A stretch of 64,000 nucleotides of DNA, taken from CAYSEW01 sp964430245. Lineage in GTDB: Bacteria; Bacteroidota; Bacteroidia; Flavobacteriales_D; Parvicellaceae. The stretch lies in assembly GCA_964430245.1 (NCBI GenBank), contig CAYSEW010000005.1, positions 62,001 through 126,000 on the forward strand, in the 5' to 3' direction. A model generated the notes under the pieces. The model had not been told where the DNA came from. It did not search any database and saw nothing but the letters and a program-made list of their open reading frames with translations. Below are positions 47,898-56,988 of this stretch, piece by piece. A program made the position numbers and the translations under genes. Within the stretch, counting starts at the first letter, position 1, and each line of letters starts with the position of its first letter.

Positions 47898-48532
47898 TCC
47901 TTCCAATTAATTTCAGACAAAGAAGCATAATTGTAATGTGCATTGTACATCCACTCTGGTTGTGTGTCTTTTTCTGGAATCACTATTACTTTCATACCTG
48001 CATTGATCCCTGCCTGCATTCCAAAATTTGAATCTTCTAGTACAATACATTCCTCAGGTTTTAATCCTAACTTATTGGCAGTAGTTAAAAAAACAGCAGG
48101 ATGGGGTTTACCTTCTATTTCATTTTCTGCAGAATGAATAAGGTCGAATTTATCTTCTAGCTTTAGCTTTTCTGTTACTGCAGCGATGATCTTAAATGAA
48201 GAAGAGGAGGCAATAGCAGTAAGGATGTTGTTACGATTAAGGTATTCAATAACACTATTAACTCCTTCAAGTTCTTTCCCATACTTTAATACATTCTCGA
48301 TCAGCTTATTTTGAATATTCTCTATTACTTGATCTATAGTAGGACTAGACCAATTAAATTGATCGTGCCAGAATTTTACCACTTCATTGATTCTCATACC
48401 CATAGTTTGGAGACACATCTCTTCAGTAAAGTGGTAACCCATAGAATGGAAGACCTCCATTTCGGATTTTCTCCATAGTGGCTCTGAATCAATGATCAGC
48501 CCATCCATGTCGAATATGACAGCTTTGATCAT
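47885..48532 (-). CDS. HAD-family sugar-phosphatase (HxpB/YniC-like)
   Basis: The 215-residue protein has HAD motif I FDMDGLIIDSEP (nucleophile Asp9 and acid/base Asp11), motif II in AIASSSS, motif III Lys in EGKPHP and motif IV in VLEDSNFG. The cap-domain type and the sequence GMRINEVVKFWH resemble HxpB, which dephosphorylates 2-deoxyglucose-6-phosphate and other hexose phosphates. It is 10 bp downstream of the P5C dehydrogenase gene on the same strand, so co-transcription is likely. Confidence 0.88.
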   Translation of the reverse strand: MIKAVIFDMDGLIIDSEPLWRKSEMEVFHSMGYHFTEEMCLQTMGMRINEVVKFWHDQFNWSSPTIDQVIENIQNKLIENVLKYGKELEGVNSVIEYLNRNNILTAIASSSSFKIIAAVTEKLKLEDKFDLIHSAENEIEGKPHPAVFLTTANKLGLKPEECIVLEDSNFGMQAGINAGMKVIVIPEKDTQPEWMYNAHYNYASLSEINWKDHIS

Positions 48533-48542
48533 CTACAGTAGA

Positions 48543-50171
48543 TTATCCAAGGAATGGATAACGATAATCTTTTGCTGGTACTAAAGTTTCTTTAATAGTT
48601 CGTGGAGATACCCATCTTAAAAGATTCAAATACGAACCGGCTTTATCGTTGGTTCCTGACCCTCTTGCACCACCAAAAGGTTGCTGCCCTACAACTGCTC
48701 CTGTTGGTTTGTCGTTGATGTAAAAATTACCTGCTGCATTTTCCAACTTTTTCATGGCATGAACAATCGCGTATCTATCTTGAGAAAAAATAGCCCCAGT
48801 TAATGCATATTCGGAAGTAGAATCAACCAAATCTAAGGTAGCATCAAAATCATTTTGATCATAAACATAAATAGTAATTACAGGTCCAAAAATCTCTTCA
48901 CACATCGTTCTAAACTTTGGATTGGTAGTAGTTACTACGGTTGGCTCTATAAAATAGCCTTTGGATTTATCATAATTTCCACCAGCAACGATTTCAGCAT
49001 CATCCTGTTCTTTAATGTAGTCGATATACCCAGCAATTCTGTCAAATGCCACTTCAGAAATAACTGCATTAATAAAGTTGGATGGATCTTCAGTCGACCC
49101 CATTTTAAACGAATTAACATCTTTCTTTACCTTTTCTATTACCTGATCTGCAATATTAGAAGGAAGGTAGGCTCTTGAGGCTGCAGAACATTTTTGTCCT
49201 TGGAATTCAAAAGCTCCTCTTGTGATTCCTGTTGCAACCTGCATTGGATCTGCAGAAGGATGTGCCACTACAAAATCTTTTCCACCAGTTTCACCAACTA
49301 TTCTTGGATACGATCTGTATTTGTCGATGTTATTGCCAATGGTTTTCCATAAATGCTTAAATACACCTGTTGATCCCGTAAAATGTAGACCAGCAAATTC
49401 TGGATGGTTGAATACTACTTCACCCGCCTCAGGTCCGTCTGCAACTACCATATTAATAACCCCATCAGGTACTCCAGCTTCCTTGAATAACTTCATGATA
49501 ACTTGAGCTGAGTACATTTGGGATTCTGCAGGCTTCCAAACAACTACATTTCCCATCATAGCTGGTGCTGCACAGAGATTGGCTGCAATGGCTGTAAAGT
49601 TAAATGGAGTAATAGCGAAGATAAAGCCCTCTAAAGGTCTGTATTCTAGCCTATTAAGTATTCCGTCAGATGAATCTGGTTGCTCGTCATAGATTTGTTG
49701 TACATACGCAACATTGTATCTTAAAAAATCAATTAACTCACAGGCGGCATCTATCTCAGCCTGAAAAACATTTTTGGATTGACCAAGCATAGTAGCTGCA
49801 TTCATTTCGTCTCTATAAGGGCCAGCCAAAAGATCGGCTGCTTTCAAGAAAATGGTAGAACGTTGTTCCCATGGCATATTTGCCCATTGTTCTCTGGCGG
49901 CAAGCGCACTATCTATGGCCTTTTGTACATGTTCTTTAGTTCCTATACTAAACATTCCTAGCGTGTGCTGGTGGTCATGCGGAGGAGACATCCTTAGCTT
50001 GGTGCTGGTCTCTACTTCTTCACTACCTATGTACAAAGGGACATGAATGGGCTCTTGATTATACATTTCTTTGTATTTACTCAGTAGGCTGTCTCTTTCT
50101 GGTGTACCTGGAGCATAGCTGTTCACTGGCTCGTTAGCAGGGTATGGCATGGCATAGATTCCTTTTGGCAT
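48543..50171 (-). CDS. pruA: L-glutamate gamma-semialdehyde (1-pyrroline-5-carboxylate) dehydrogenase
   Basis: The 542-residue ALDH has the P5CDH blocks: LGQSKNVFQAEIDAACEL, the NAD-binding FTGSTGVF, the general base in VGETGGKDF, the catalytic Cys in FQGQKCSAASRAYLP, and near the end QQPFGGARGSGTNDKAG. It oxidises glutamate semialdehyde (from proline or ornithine) to glutamate with NAD+. Proline dehydrogenase is not in the window. A class III aminotransferase two genes away could supply the semialdehyde from ornithine. Confidence 0.95.
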   Translation of the reverse strand: MPKGIYAMPYPANEPVNSYAPGTPERDSLLSKYKEMYNQEPIHVPLYIGSEEVETSTKLRMSPPHDHQHTLGMFSIGTKEHVQKAIDSALAAREQWANMPWEQRSTIFLKAADLLAGPYRDEMNAATMLGQSKNVFQAEIDAACELIDFLRYNVAYVQQIYDEQPDSSDGILNRLEYRPLEGFIFAITPFNFTAIAANLCAAPAMMGNVVVWKPAESQMYSAQVIMKLFKEAGVPDGVINMVVADGPEAGEVVFNHPEFAGLHFTGSTGVFKHLWKTIGNNIDKYRSYPRIVGETGGKDFVVAHPSADPMQVATGITRGAFEFQGQKCSAASRAYLPSNIADQVIEKVKKDVNSFKMGSTEDPSNFINAVISEVAFDRIAGYIDYIKEQDDAEIVAGGNYDKSKGYFIEPTVVTTTNPKFRTMCEEIFGPVITIYVYDQNDFDATLDLVDSTSEYALTGAIFSQDRYAIVHAMKKLENAAGNFYINDKPTGAVVGQQPFGGARGSGTNDKAGSYLNLLRWVSPRTIKETLVPAKDYRYPFLG

Positions 50172-50284
50172 GGTCTGTCTTTTTTAATTTTTCACGAATT
50201 TATAATTTATATAGGATTATGCTTACTAATCGTAAAAATGTTTTGCTGTTTATAGCTGTTTGTATTATTTAAGAAGAAATTATC

Positions 50285-50295
50285 TACTTTTAGTA
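50285..50295. repeat. Short palindrome before the TPR-SpoIIE gene
   Basis: TACT-TTT-AGTA ends 1 bp before the start codon at 50297. It is small and may be chance. Confidence 0.25.
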
Positions 50296-50296
50296 C

Positions 50297-52783
50297 ATGC
50301 AAAAACTCTTTTCGTTTTTCATAGTACTTTTTATTGGGTGTAATACAATAGCCCAAGTAAACCTCGATTCCTTATGGAATGTCTGGAACGATGAAAGCCA
50401 GGCAGATACCAACCGCTTAAAAGCAATGCATAATATTGCCTGGGATGGATATTTGTTTTCTCAGCCCGACAGCGCTTTTTATTTTGCGCAGATGAAGTAT
50501 GATTTTGCAGAATCTGTTAATAATAAAAATCATATGGCAACTGCTTTGAATACTCAAGGAGCTTCTTTTTTCTATCGAGGGGATTATTCCAAAGCTATAG
50601 ACTATTATGCTAAATGCTTAAAAATACACAAGAAATTAGGTCATAAAAAAAACATTGCTTCCACCTTAAATAATATGGGAGTTATTCATGAATATCAAGG
50701 CGATTACAACAAAGCAATAAACTATTACACTAAGAGCTTAAAAGTTTTTGAGGAGCTTCAAAGTAAAACAAACATTGCTGGGACTTTAAGTAACATTGGG
50801 AATATTTATAAAAACAAAGGAGATTATGTCAAAGCCTTAGAATATTATACCAGAAGCTTAAAAATTAGAGAGGAAATAGGAGAAGAAAGAGGTATTGCGG
50901 CTTCTTTACTTAACATTGGGATTATTTATTGGGAGCAAGGTGATTATAGCATAGCCATGGAATATCACACCAAAAGTTTTAAATTATATAATGAAATAGG
51001 AGATAAAAATGGCAGTGCTACTTCTTTACACAACATTGGGAAATCTTATAAAAGCCAAGGAGATTACGTCAAATCCTTAGAATATTATACCAGAAGCTTA
51101 AAAATTAGAGAGGAAATAGGAGATAAAAATGGTGTTGCTGAATCCTTACTTAATATTGGAGATGTTTATAAAAAAAACATAGATTTTGAAAAAGCATTTG
51201 AATATTTGAACAGAAGCTTATCTATCTATACAGAAATTGAAAATAAAGAAGGTATTGCATTTTGCTTAAATTTAATGGGTTTAATTCATGAAAATAAAGG
51301 CGCTTTTATTGAGGCCTTAAATTGTTACAACAAATGTCTGGTTATTCATCAAGATCTTGGAAATCTTAAAGGATTAGCAAATACATATAATAACCTGGGA
51401 GTTTTGTGCAAAGCACAAAAGAAATTTGATTTAGCGGTCGATTTTTACATGAAAAGTTTAAAGATCTGTGAAGAAATTGGAGTTAGAACTTTAACCAGCA
51501 ATGTTCTGGGGAATATTGCCATGCTTAAATACCTTCAAAACAATTACCAGCAAGCAGAAAAGTATGCTCAAAGAAGCTTGGTCATATCAAATGAGTTGAT
51601 TGCACTTGAAAGGATAGAGTTCAACAGTAATTTACTTTATCTTATTTACAAAAAAACAGCCAATGATTCCAAGGCGTTGGAAATGCTGGAGCTTTATAAT
51701 AAAACAAATGATACGTTGTCCAAAATGGACTTAAAAGACTTACTATTAAAAGAGAAGGTTAAGCAAGAATATGAGTTAAAAATATATAAAGACAGTATAG
51801 ATAACCTAATAGAAATAAATGCTAAAAATGAAAAAATAGCCAAATCAGATGCAGAGCTTAAAAGCAAAAGGGACCAGCAGCTATTTTTATTGATAGGATT
51901 AGGAATAGTATTGTTGTTTTCTATGTTTATTTATAATCGATTCAGAGTTACCAACCGTCAGAAAAAGGTGATACAACATCAGCATCAGAGATTAAAACAA
52001 AATCATGTAGAGTTGGAAGAAGCTCACAAGGACATAACAGATAGTATAGTTTATGCCAAACGTATCCAGGATGCTACCTTAACTTCTAAAACTTATATCA
52101 ATGATGTACTTCCTCAAAGCTTTATTTACTTTAACCCCAAAGATTTAGTAAGTGGAGATTTTTATTGGGTTTTCAGCAATAATGAGCATGTGTTTTTTAC
52201 TGTGGCCGATTGCACAGGACATGGAGTTCCAGGAGCCTTTATGAGCATGATTGGAAATTCATTACTGAATGAAATGATCATTGAAAACAATATCCAAGAT
52301 ACAAACCTTATAATGGATCGAGTTAGTGATAAGGTAAAAGAATCACTTGATCAAAAGGGTGAGCAAGGGGAATCTAGAGATGGCATGGATATGATGTTGT
52401 GTAAGTTGAATAAGAAAACAAATGAATTAATGTATACTGGAGCAAAAAATCCATTGTATTTAATTAGGGAAGGAGAGGTAATAGAATATAAGGGAGACAA
52501 AAGACCTGTAGGTTATTACACGGCCGAAAATGTCTTGTTTACCAGTAATAAGATCAGCTTGAAAAAGAACGATATTATTTATTTATTTTCTGATGGATTC
52601 TCCGATCAATTTGGAGGTGAAACTGCTAAAAAATACAAAGCCGCCAACTTCAAACGCTTTTTACTTTCTATTTATGATAAAGACGTGGATTTGCAACAAC
52701 AATTGTTAAGTGATGAATTCGATCGTTGGAAGGGAGAACTAGAACAAATAGACGATGTTTGTGTGATGGGAGTGAGGGTGTAA
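50297..52783 (+). CDS. TPR-repeat membrane protein with SpoIIE serine phosphatase domain
   Basis: The 828-residue protein has a signal peptide (1-20, TIAQ), about nine 40-residue TPR units from residue 80 to 440 (for example GDYVKALEYYTRSLKIREEI), a coiled-coil stretch, one membrane helix at about 528-548, a second coiled coil and a C-terminal SpoIIE domain (583-828) with NPKDLVSGDFYW, VADCTGHGVPGAFMS and YLFSDGFSDQFGG. The TPR region is expected in the periplasm and the phosphatase in the cytoplasm. TPR units 3 and 5 are nearly identical in DNA. The phosphatase domain is clearly related to that of the propeller-SpoIIE protein at 6254. Confidence 0.93.
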   Translation: MQKLFSFFIVLFIGCNTIAQVNLDSLWNVWNDESQADTNRLKAMHNIAWDGYLFSQPDSAFYFAQMKYDFAESVNNKNHMATALNTQGASFFYRGDYSKAIDYYAKCLKIHKKLGHKKNIASTLNNMGVIHEYQGDYNKAINYYTKSLKVFEELQSKTNIAGTLSNIGNIYKNKGDYVKALEYYTRSLKIREEIGEERGIAASLLNIGIIYWEQGDYSIAMEYHTKSFKLYNEIGDKNGSATSLHNIGKSYKSQGDYVKSLEYYTRSLKIREEIGDKNGVAESLLNIGDVYKKNIDFEKAFEYLNRSLSIYTEIENKEGIAFCLNLMGLIHENKGAFIEALNCYNKCLVIHQDLGNLKGLANTYNNLGVLCKAQKKFDLAVDFYMKSLKICEEIGVRTLTSNVLGNIAMLKYLQNNYQQAEKYAQRSLVISNELIALERIEFNSNLLYLIYKKTANDSKALEMLELYNKTNDTLSKMDLKDLLLKEKVKQEYELKIYKDSIDNLIEINAKNEKIAKSDAELKSKRDQQLFLLIGLGIVLLFSMFIYNRFRVTNRQKKVIQHQHQRLKQNHVELEEAHKDITDSIVYAKRIQDATLTSKTYINDVLPQSFIYFNPKDLVSGDFYWVFSNNEHVFFTVADCTGHGVPGAFMSMIGNSLLNEMIIENNIQDTNLIMDRVSDKVKESLDQKGEQGESRDGMDMMLCKLNKKTNELMYTGAKNPLYLIREGEVIEYKGDKRPVGYYTAENVLFTSNKISLKKNDIIYLFSDGFSDQFGGETAKKYKAANFKRFLLSIYDKDVDLQQQLLSDEFDRWKGELEQIDDVCVMGVRV

Positions 52784-52819
52784 GTTTTAATTTATCTTTA
52801 CAGTATTCAATATTTAATT

Positions 52820-53992
52820 GTGTCTAATAGTCCATTAGCAAATACCACTCCCTATCCAATGGGAATAGATGTAGATAGAGCAGAGGGTATCTATATATAT
52901 GATAAAAATGATAAAAAGTATTTAGACCTTATCTCGGGCATAGCCGTATCTAATTTAGGACACAATCATCCAAAGATCAAAGAAGCTATCAAACAGCAGG
53001 TAGATCAACATCTTCATGTTATGGTTTATGGAGAATATAAACAGTCTGTTCAGATTAAGTTGGCCAGTAAGCTATGCAATTTATTGCCTGATGGCTTGGA
53101 TGTGCTTTATCCTGTTAATTCAGGCACAGAGGCCAATGAGGCTGCTTTAAAACTAGCCAAAAGAGTTACAGGAAGAACAGAACTGATCTCTTTTAAGGGG
53201 GCCTACCATGGTTCAACACATGGTTCTTTAAGTGTTAGCGGTAATGAAGAAAAGAAAAGTGCATTTGAGCCCTTACTCCCAGAAGTAAGGTTACTTGATT
53301 TTAATAGTGTTGAGCAGCTTAATACGATCTCAACAAAGACTGCTGCTGTGATCATCGAACCCATTCAGGGGGATGCTGGAGTGCGTATTCCATCCAATGA
53401 ATTTATGCTTGCGCTTAGAAATAGATGTGATGAAGTAGGTACACTTCTAATTTTTGATGAGATCCAGACAGGGTTTGGAAGAACTGGGAAATTGTTTGCT
53501 TTTGATCATTTTAATGTTGTACCTGATATTCTAACCATAGGTAAAGCTTTTGGAGGCGGAATGCCTATTGGTGGATTTGTTTCTTCTAAAGAGAATATGG
53601 AGCAGCTAACCCATTCCCCAAAGCTCGGACACATTACTACTTTTGGAGGGCATCCTGTATGCTGTGCGGCAGCATTGGCCAGTTTGGAAATTATAGCAAA
53701 TGATAGCTTATTGGAACAAGTTGAGGCAAAAGGTCAATTGTTTGAAGAGCTACTACAACATGCTTTAATTAAAGAGATAAGAAGAAAGGGATTGTTCTTT
53801 GCCATTGAAATGGAAAATGCCGAATTGGTACAAAAAATAGTGGAAAGGTGCAAAGAAAGGGGAGTGCTCACTTTTTGGTTTTTATCTAATCCGCAAAGCT
53901 TCCGCATTGCTCCACCTTTGATCATTAACGAAGATGAGATCAGAGAATCTTGTAATAATATATTGTCAGTTATGAATGATGTCGATATTTAG
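52820..53992 (+). CDS. Class III PLP aminotransferase (acetylornithine/ornithine type)
   Basis: The 390-residue protein has the class III set: GIYIYDKNDKKYLDLISGIA, PVNSGTEANEAALKLAKR, AVIIEPIQGDAGVRIP, LIFDEIQTGFGRTG and the PLP-lysine motif TIGKAFGGGMPIGG. The start is GTG at 52820, as no in-frame ATG lies upstream; the N-terminus is somewhat shorter than related proteins. Bacteroidota homologues are annotated as aspartate aminotransferase family. An ornithine or acetylornithine role fits its proximity to P5C dehydrogenase but is not proven. It lies 36 bp after the TPR-SpoIIE gene. Confidence 0.9.
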   Translation: MSNSPLANTTPYPMGIDVDRAEGIYIYDKNDKKYLDLISGIAVSNLGHNHPKIKEAIKQQVDQHLHVMVYGEYKQSVQIKLASKLCNLLPDGLDVLYPVNSGTEANEAALKLAKRVTGRTELISFKGAYHGSTHGSLSVSGNEEKKSAFEPLLPEVRLLDFNSVEQLNTISTKTAAVIIEPIQGDAGVRIPSNEFMLALRNRCDEVGTLLIFDEIQTGFGRTGKLFAFDHFNVVPDILTIGKAFGGGMPIGGFVSSKENMEQLTHSPKLGHITTFGGHPVCCAAALASLEIIANDSLLEQVEAKGQLFEELLQHALIKEIRRKGLFFAIEMENAELVQKIVERCKERGVLTFWFLSNPQSFRIAPPLIINEDEIRESCNNILSVMNDVDI

Positions 53993-53994
53993 TT

Positions 53995-55257
53995 TTACCA
54001 AGTTTGATCCACTATTTTTTTGAATTCATCTTTTGTAGATGTTTCGTATTTAAGATCGGTGATAAATGTGTCTTCTCCAGTTTTAATATCTGCTATTGCC
54101 CAATGTATGTGTGTCTTATTGATGATTTTATAAACTAGTAAATTAGTTTCTTTTCCCTTAGGAATATCCTTAAAAAATGCTTTTGAGTTTTCGGAATTCG
54201 TGAAATAGCCCGGGAGGATCGATTTTATATCTAAGAATATTAATCGAACATAGGTGCTATCAGTTGGTTTTTGAAGGTCTACTAATAGCTCTGTAGTAGG
54301 TCCTTCATTAACAAAAGCATCGCAATTGATCCAGCCTAGCTTATCGGTTAAAACTGACAATCCTTCACCTCCACCTTCCATTTCGTCATTAAAATAAAAT
54401 TCACTTGAATTCAGCTCTGCTTTAATGTCTTTATCTAAAGTCCAGTCTATGATGTTGTCTTTTTCTTTTCCAAAGAAAACACCAAAAGATTCATTGATGG
54501 TAAAAAAATTAATGTGCGCTTTTGTTCCTTTTTTCAATGGAAGTTCTTTGCCATTACAATAAGCCATAATATGGATCATTCCTCCAGTCATTAATGTTTT
54601 GTCTCCGCTGGTAGTGGTTAGACCAGCCAACAACATTTCGGAAGGAGTAAAAAATTCTTTTAATTCAATTTTAATCTCTTCACAATCGCAATTGAAAGAA
54701 TTAGCAGGAATATAAATTTGAGTATATCTACCATATAGATATACGGGTTCATCTTTATTGAAAATTCTTCTTGTAACTCCGTTAATTGTATCATTAATGT
54801 AGCCAGATGCCACTAAATTTCCACTTTTTGTAATTACTAGTTGATAATAACCCTTTCTGGAAGTAAGTTTTTTCATGTTTTCTTGTGTCCAGGTAACTCC
54901 TGTTAAAGGGAAACCATCCTCCTTTTTTCCTTTTATTTCAAAAGGAATAAATTGCAACAATAGATCATAGGGCTCTACTGCAAGAGAATCTTTATAGAAA
55001 TCAGCAAGCTTTTTTATCCTAACTCTGCTATAATTAATTTTATCTCTTTCAGTAAATTTTTTTTGTTCTTTCTTTGTTAATACATTAATTATGATCTCAT
55101 GGTTATATTTAAGTTCTCTATAAAGTTTTCTAGCTTGTTCAGATATTTCAGCTGTAAATACAACAGATTTTTCATCGAATTTGATAGTTTCCTGAGAGAT
55201 GGTTGGATTAATAAAACATATTAAAACAAAACAATAAATAGTAAATATTATTTTCAT
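53995..55257 (-). CDS. Secreted hypothetical protein
   Basis: The 420-residue protein has a signal peptide (about 1-21, TISQ). The following region has a Lys/Arg-rich helical part (KLYRELKYNHEIIINVLTKK) and then beta-rich stretches: YGRYTQIYIPANSFNCDCEEI, SEMLLAGLTTTSGDK, LMTGGMIHIMAYCNGKELPL. The latter blocks recur in Bacteroidota secreted proteins that often carry OmpA-like tails; none is present here. No catalytic motif is seen. It is convergent with the aminotransferase gene (2 bp) and divergent from the HU-SPOR gene across 139 bp. Confidence 0.75.
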   Translation of the reverse strand: MKIIFTIYCFVLICFINPTISQETIKFDEKSVVFTAEISEQARKLYRELKYNHEIIINVLTKKEQKKFTERDKINYSRVRIKKLADFYKDSLAVEPYDLLLQFIPFEIKGKKEDGFPLTGVTWTQENMKKLTSRKGYYQLVITKSGNLVASGYINDTINGVTRRIFNKDEPVYLYGRYTQIYIPANSFNCDCEEIKIELKEFFTPSEMLLAGLTTTSGDKTLMTGGMIHIMAYCNGKELPLKKGTKAHINFFTINESFGVFFGKEKDNIIDWTLDKDIKAELNSSEFYFNDEMEGGGEGLSVLTDKLGWINCDAFVNEGPTTELLVDLQKPTDSTYVRLIFLDIKSILPGYFTNSENSKAFFKDIPKGKETNLLVYKIINKTHIHWAIADIKTGEDTFITDLKYETSTKDEFKKIVDQTW

Positions 55258-55396
55258 AATTGTTTTTTGGTTTACAATATTATAATGTTAGATTTATATA
55301 AAGGAACCAATTCTATTGGAAATCTTTTATTTTAATAAATAGTTTATTTTAAATTTCACCCCTAATGTTTTATATAATTGATCTTAATACAATAAT

Positions 55397-56863
55397 ATGA
55401 ATGCTGAATTTTTAATGTTGGTGGATAAAGTAAAAACAGTTGCTATTCCAGATATAGGTGCTGTTGTTAAAATGGGTAAAAAATATACTTTTAATCACTT
55501 TCTTAAATTTAATGATGGTCGTTTTTCTAAACATATTCAGGAAACAGGTATTTCGAAGGAAGAGGCAGATCAAAAAGTAGTTGAATGGGTGTCATCTATT
55601 AATGAAAGTTTACAAAGTCAAGGAAGCTATGTTTTTGAAGGAATGGGAGCGCTTTATTTGGAAGGTGATGGAAAATACCGTTGGGAACAAGAAATAATTT
55701 CAAAAAAATCTTCTTTAGCAAACACAATTAATGAAGAACCAAAAGAGGAAATTATAAACACTGTAAATGAAATAGAGGAGGAACCCTCCTTAAATGTTGT
55801 ACTTCCACAATACGAAAGTGGCTATTTATCAACCCATTTTGATGTTACAAGAGCAAAGGATGAGATTAAAAGGATAGATAATATTGAAGAGCTAACTGAA
55901 TTTACTAAAAATGATAAAAGAGCAACAGTAATTTCAGCAGTAGAAAAACAGAAAAAAAAGCTCAATGAAATCCCTACGCCTTCTATTCAATTAGAAGAGA
56001 AAGAGAAAGAGAAAGAGAAAGAGAAAGAGAAAGAGAAAGAGAAAGAAGAACCTTTAGATAAAGAAGTCAAAGATCAGGTAGAAAAAGAAAGTAAGATCTT
56101 AGAGACCATTATAGAAAAAGAAGCATTAGAAAAAGAAAATAATGTAAAAGAGGATAATTTAACAGAAGCGCCTCCTAAGTTTAAGCTAGATAAGGAAATA
56201 GAAGGAAAGCAAGAAGAAGAAGCTACTGTTCCTCAAACTAACGATAAGAAAAGACCTTTAAATCAAGAAAAAGCACCTCCTAGAAAGAAAAGAAAGTTGT
56301 TTTTAGTTGCAATGCTTTTAATTATTTCTGGTACTGTTATTATTGGGGTAATAAAATACGATCAGTTCAAGCAATATTTTTTCAGTAAGGTTGAGGATAC
56401 AAAAAAAGAAATAGCTGATAAAAGTGAAGCATTAAAACCTGATGCTATGGATAATGTAGATCAGGATGTTGTAATTGAAAAAGATGATTCAAGAGCTTTA
56501 GTTAATTCTAATGATGAAGAATTGGATGAAAATAATGAGTCAATTGTAAATTCTTCCGACAATGTGTCTACTGGTATTGATGAAACTAATAATGCTATTA
56601 TTTCTGAAAATATAACTACTAACAATAATGTAGATGAAAATATAGATAATGATTCATTCCATATAATAGTAGGGTCTTTTAATGTTGAATCTAATGCCGA
56701 CAATTTTTTAGCAACTAAATTAAAGGAAGGATATAGTAAAAGTGCTGTTTTTAGTGGTCCTAAAAATAAATTCTATGTTAAAATTAACTCTTACTCTTCT
56801 AAAAGTGAGGCAATTAAAGCGCTTTCGGCTTATGATTTAGATGCTTGGGTTTTAAAGTTTTAG
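55397..56863 (+). CDS. HU-domain and SPOR-domain membrane protein
   Basis: The 488-residue protein has an N-terminal HU/CCDC81-like domain (residues 1-100: VAIPDIGAVVKMGKKYTF, SYVFEGMGALYLEGDGKYRW), a long charged linker including eight EK repeats at about 201-216, one membrane helix near 300-320 (LFLVAMLLIISGTVIIGVI), a second low-complexity acidic linker, and a C-terminal SPOR domain (FHIIVGSFNVESNADNFL to the end). SPOR domains bind denuded peptidoglycan at division sites. The HU fold is in the cytoplasm. This layout is found in Bacteroidota; a tie between nucleoid and septum is an inference. Confidence 0.88.
   Translation: MNAEFLMLVDKVKTVAIPDIGAVVKMGKKYTFNHFLKFNDGRFSKHIQETGISKEEADQKVVEWVSSINESLQSQGSYVFEGMGALYLEGDGKYRWEQEIISKKSSLANTINEEPKEEIINTVNEIEEEPSLNVVLPQYESGYLSTHFDVTRAKDEIKRIDNIEELTEFTKNDKRATVISAVEKQKKKLNEIPTPSIQLEEKEKEKEKEKEKEKEKEEPLDKEVKDQVEKESKILETIIEKEALEKENNVKEDNLTEAPPKFKLDKEIEGKQEEEATVPQTNDKKRPLNQEKAPPRKKRKLFLVAMLLIISGTVIIGVIKYDQFKQYFFSKVEDTKKEIADKSEALKPDAMDNVDQDVVIEKDDSRALVNSNDEELDENNESIVNSSDNVSTGIDETNNAIISENITTNNNVDENIDNDSFHIIVGSFNVESNADNFLATKLKEGYSKSAVFSGPKNKFYVKINSYSSKSEAIKALSAYDLDAWVLKF
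55997..56044 (+). repeat. GAGAAA hexanucleotide tandem repeat, eight copies
   Basis: Eight perfect GAGAAA units encode (Glu-Lys)8 in the linker of the HU-SPOR protein. Copy-number change would lengthen or shorten the linker without a frameshift. Confidence 0.97.
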
Positions 56864-56886
56864 TTGGTAAATAAATGACTATTTGT

Positions 56887-56918
56887 TTGGTTTTTTGATT
56901 TTATATTTTGTATCTTTA
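56887..56918 (+). promoter_or_regulatory. Candidate promoter for the secreted protein at 56989
   Basis: TTG at 56887-56889 and TATCTTTA at 56911-56918 are 21 bp apart. The -7 element differs from TAnnTTTG only in the last base. The leader would be about 60 nt. Confidence 0.45.
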
Positions 56919-56988
56919 AGTATATACCTAGTATTTATTTTACAAATTATATCATATACTATTCTAAAACCCTAAATCTATTTATATC

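Noticed and set aside
48855..50046. Plus-strand ORFs of 60-107 codons inside the P5C dehydrogenase gene
   Set aside because: They lie antisense to a well-conserved enzyme and have no independent support.
55997..56044. Tandem repeat considered as a CRISPR or VNTR array outside genes
   Set aside because: The unit is 6 bp without spacers and is in frame inside the HU-SPOR gene.
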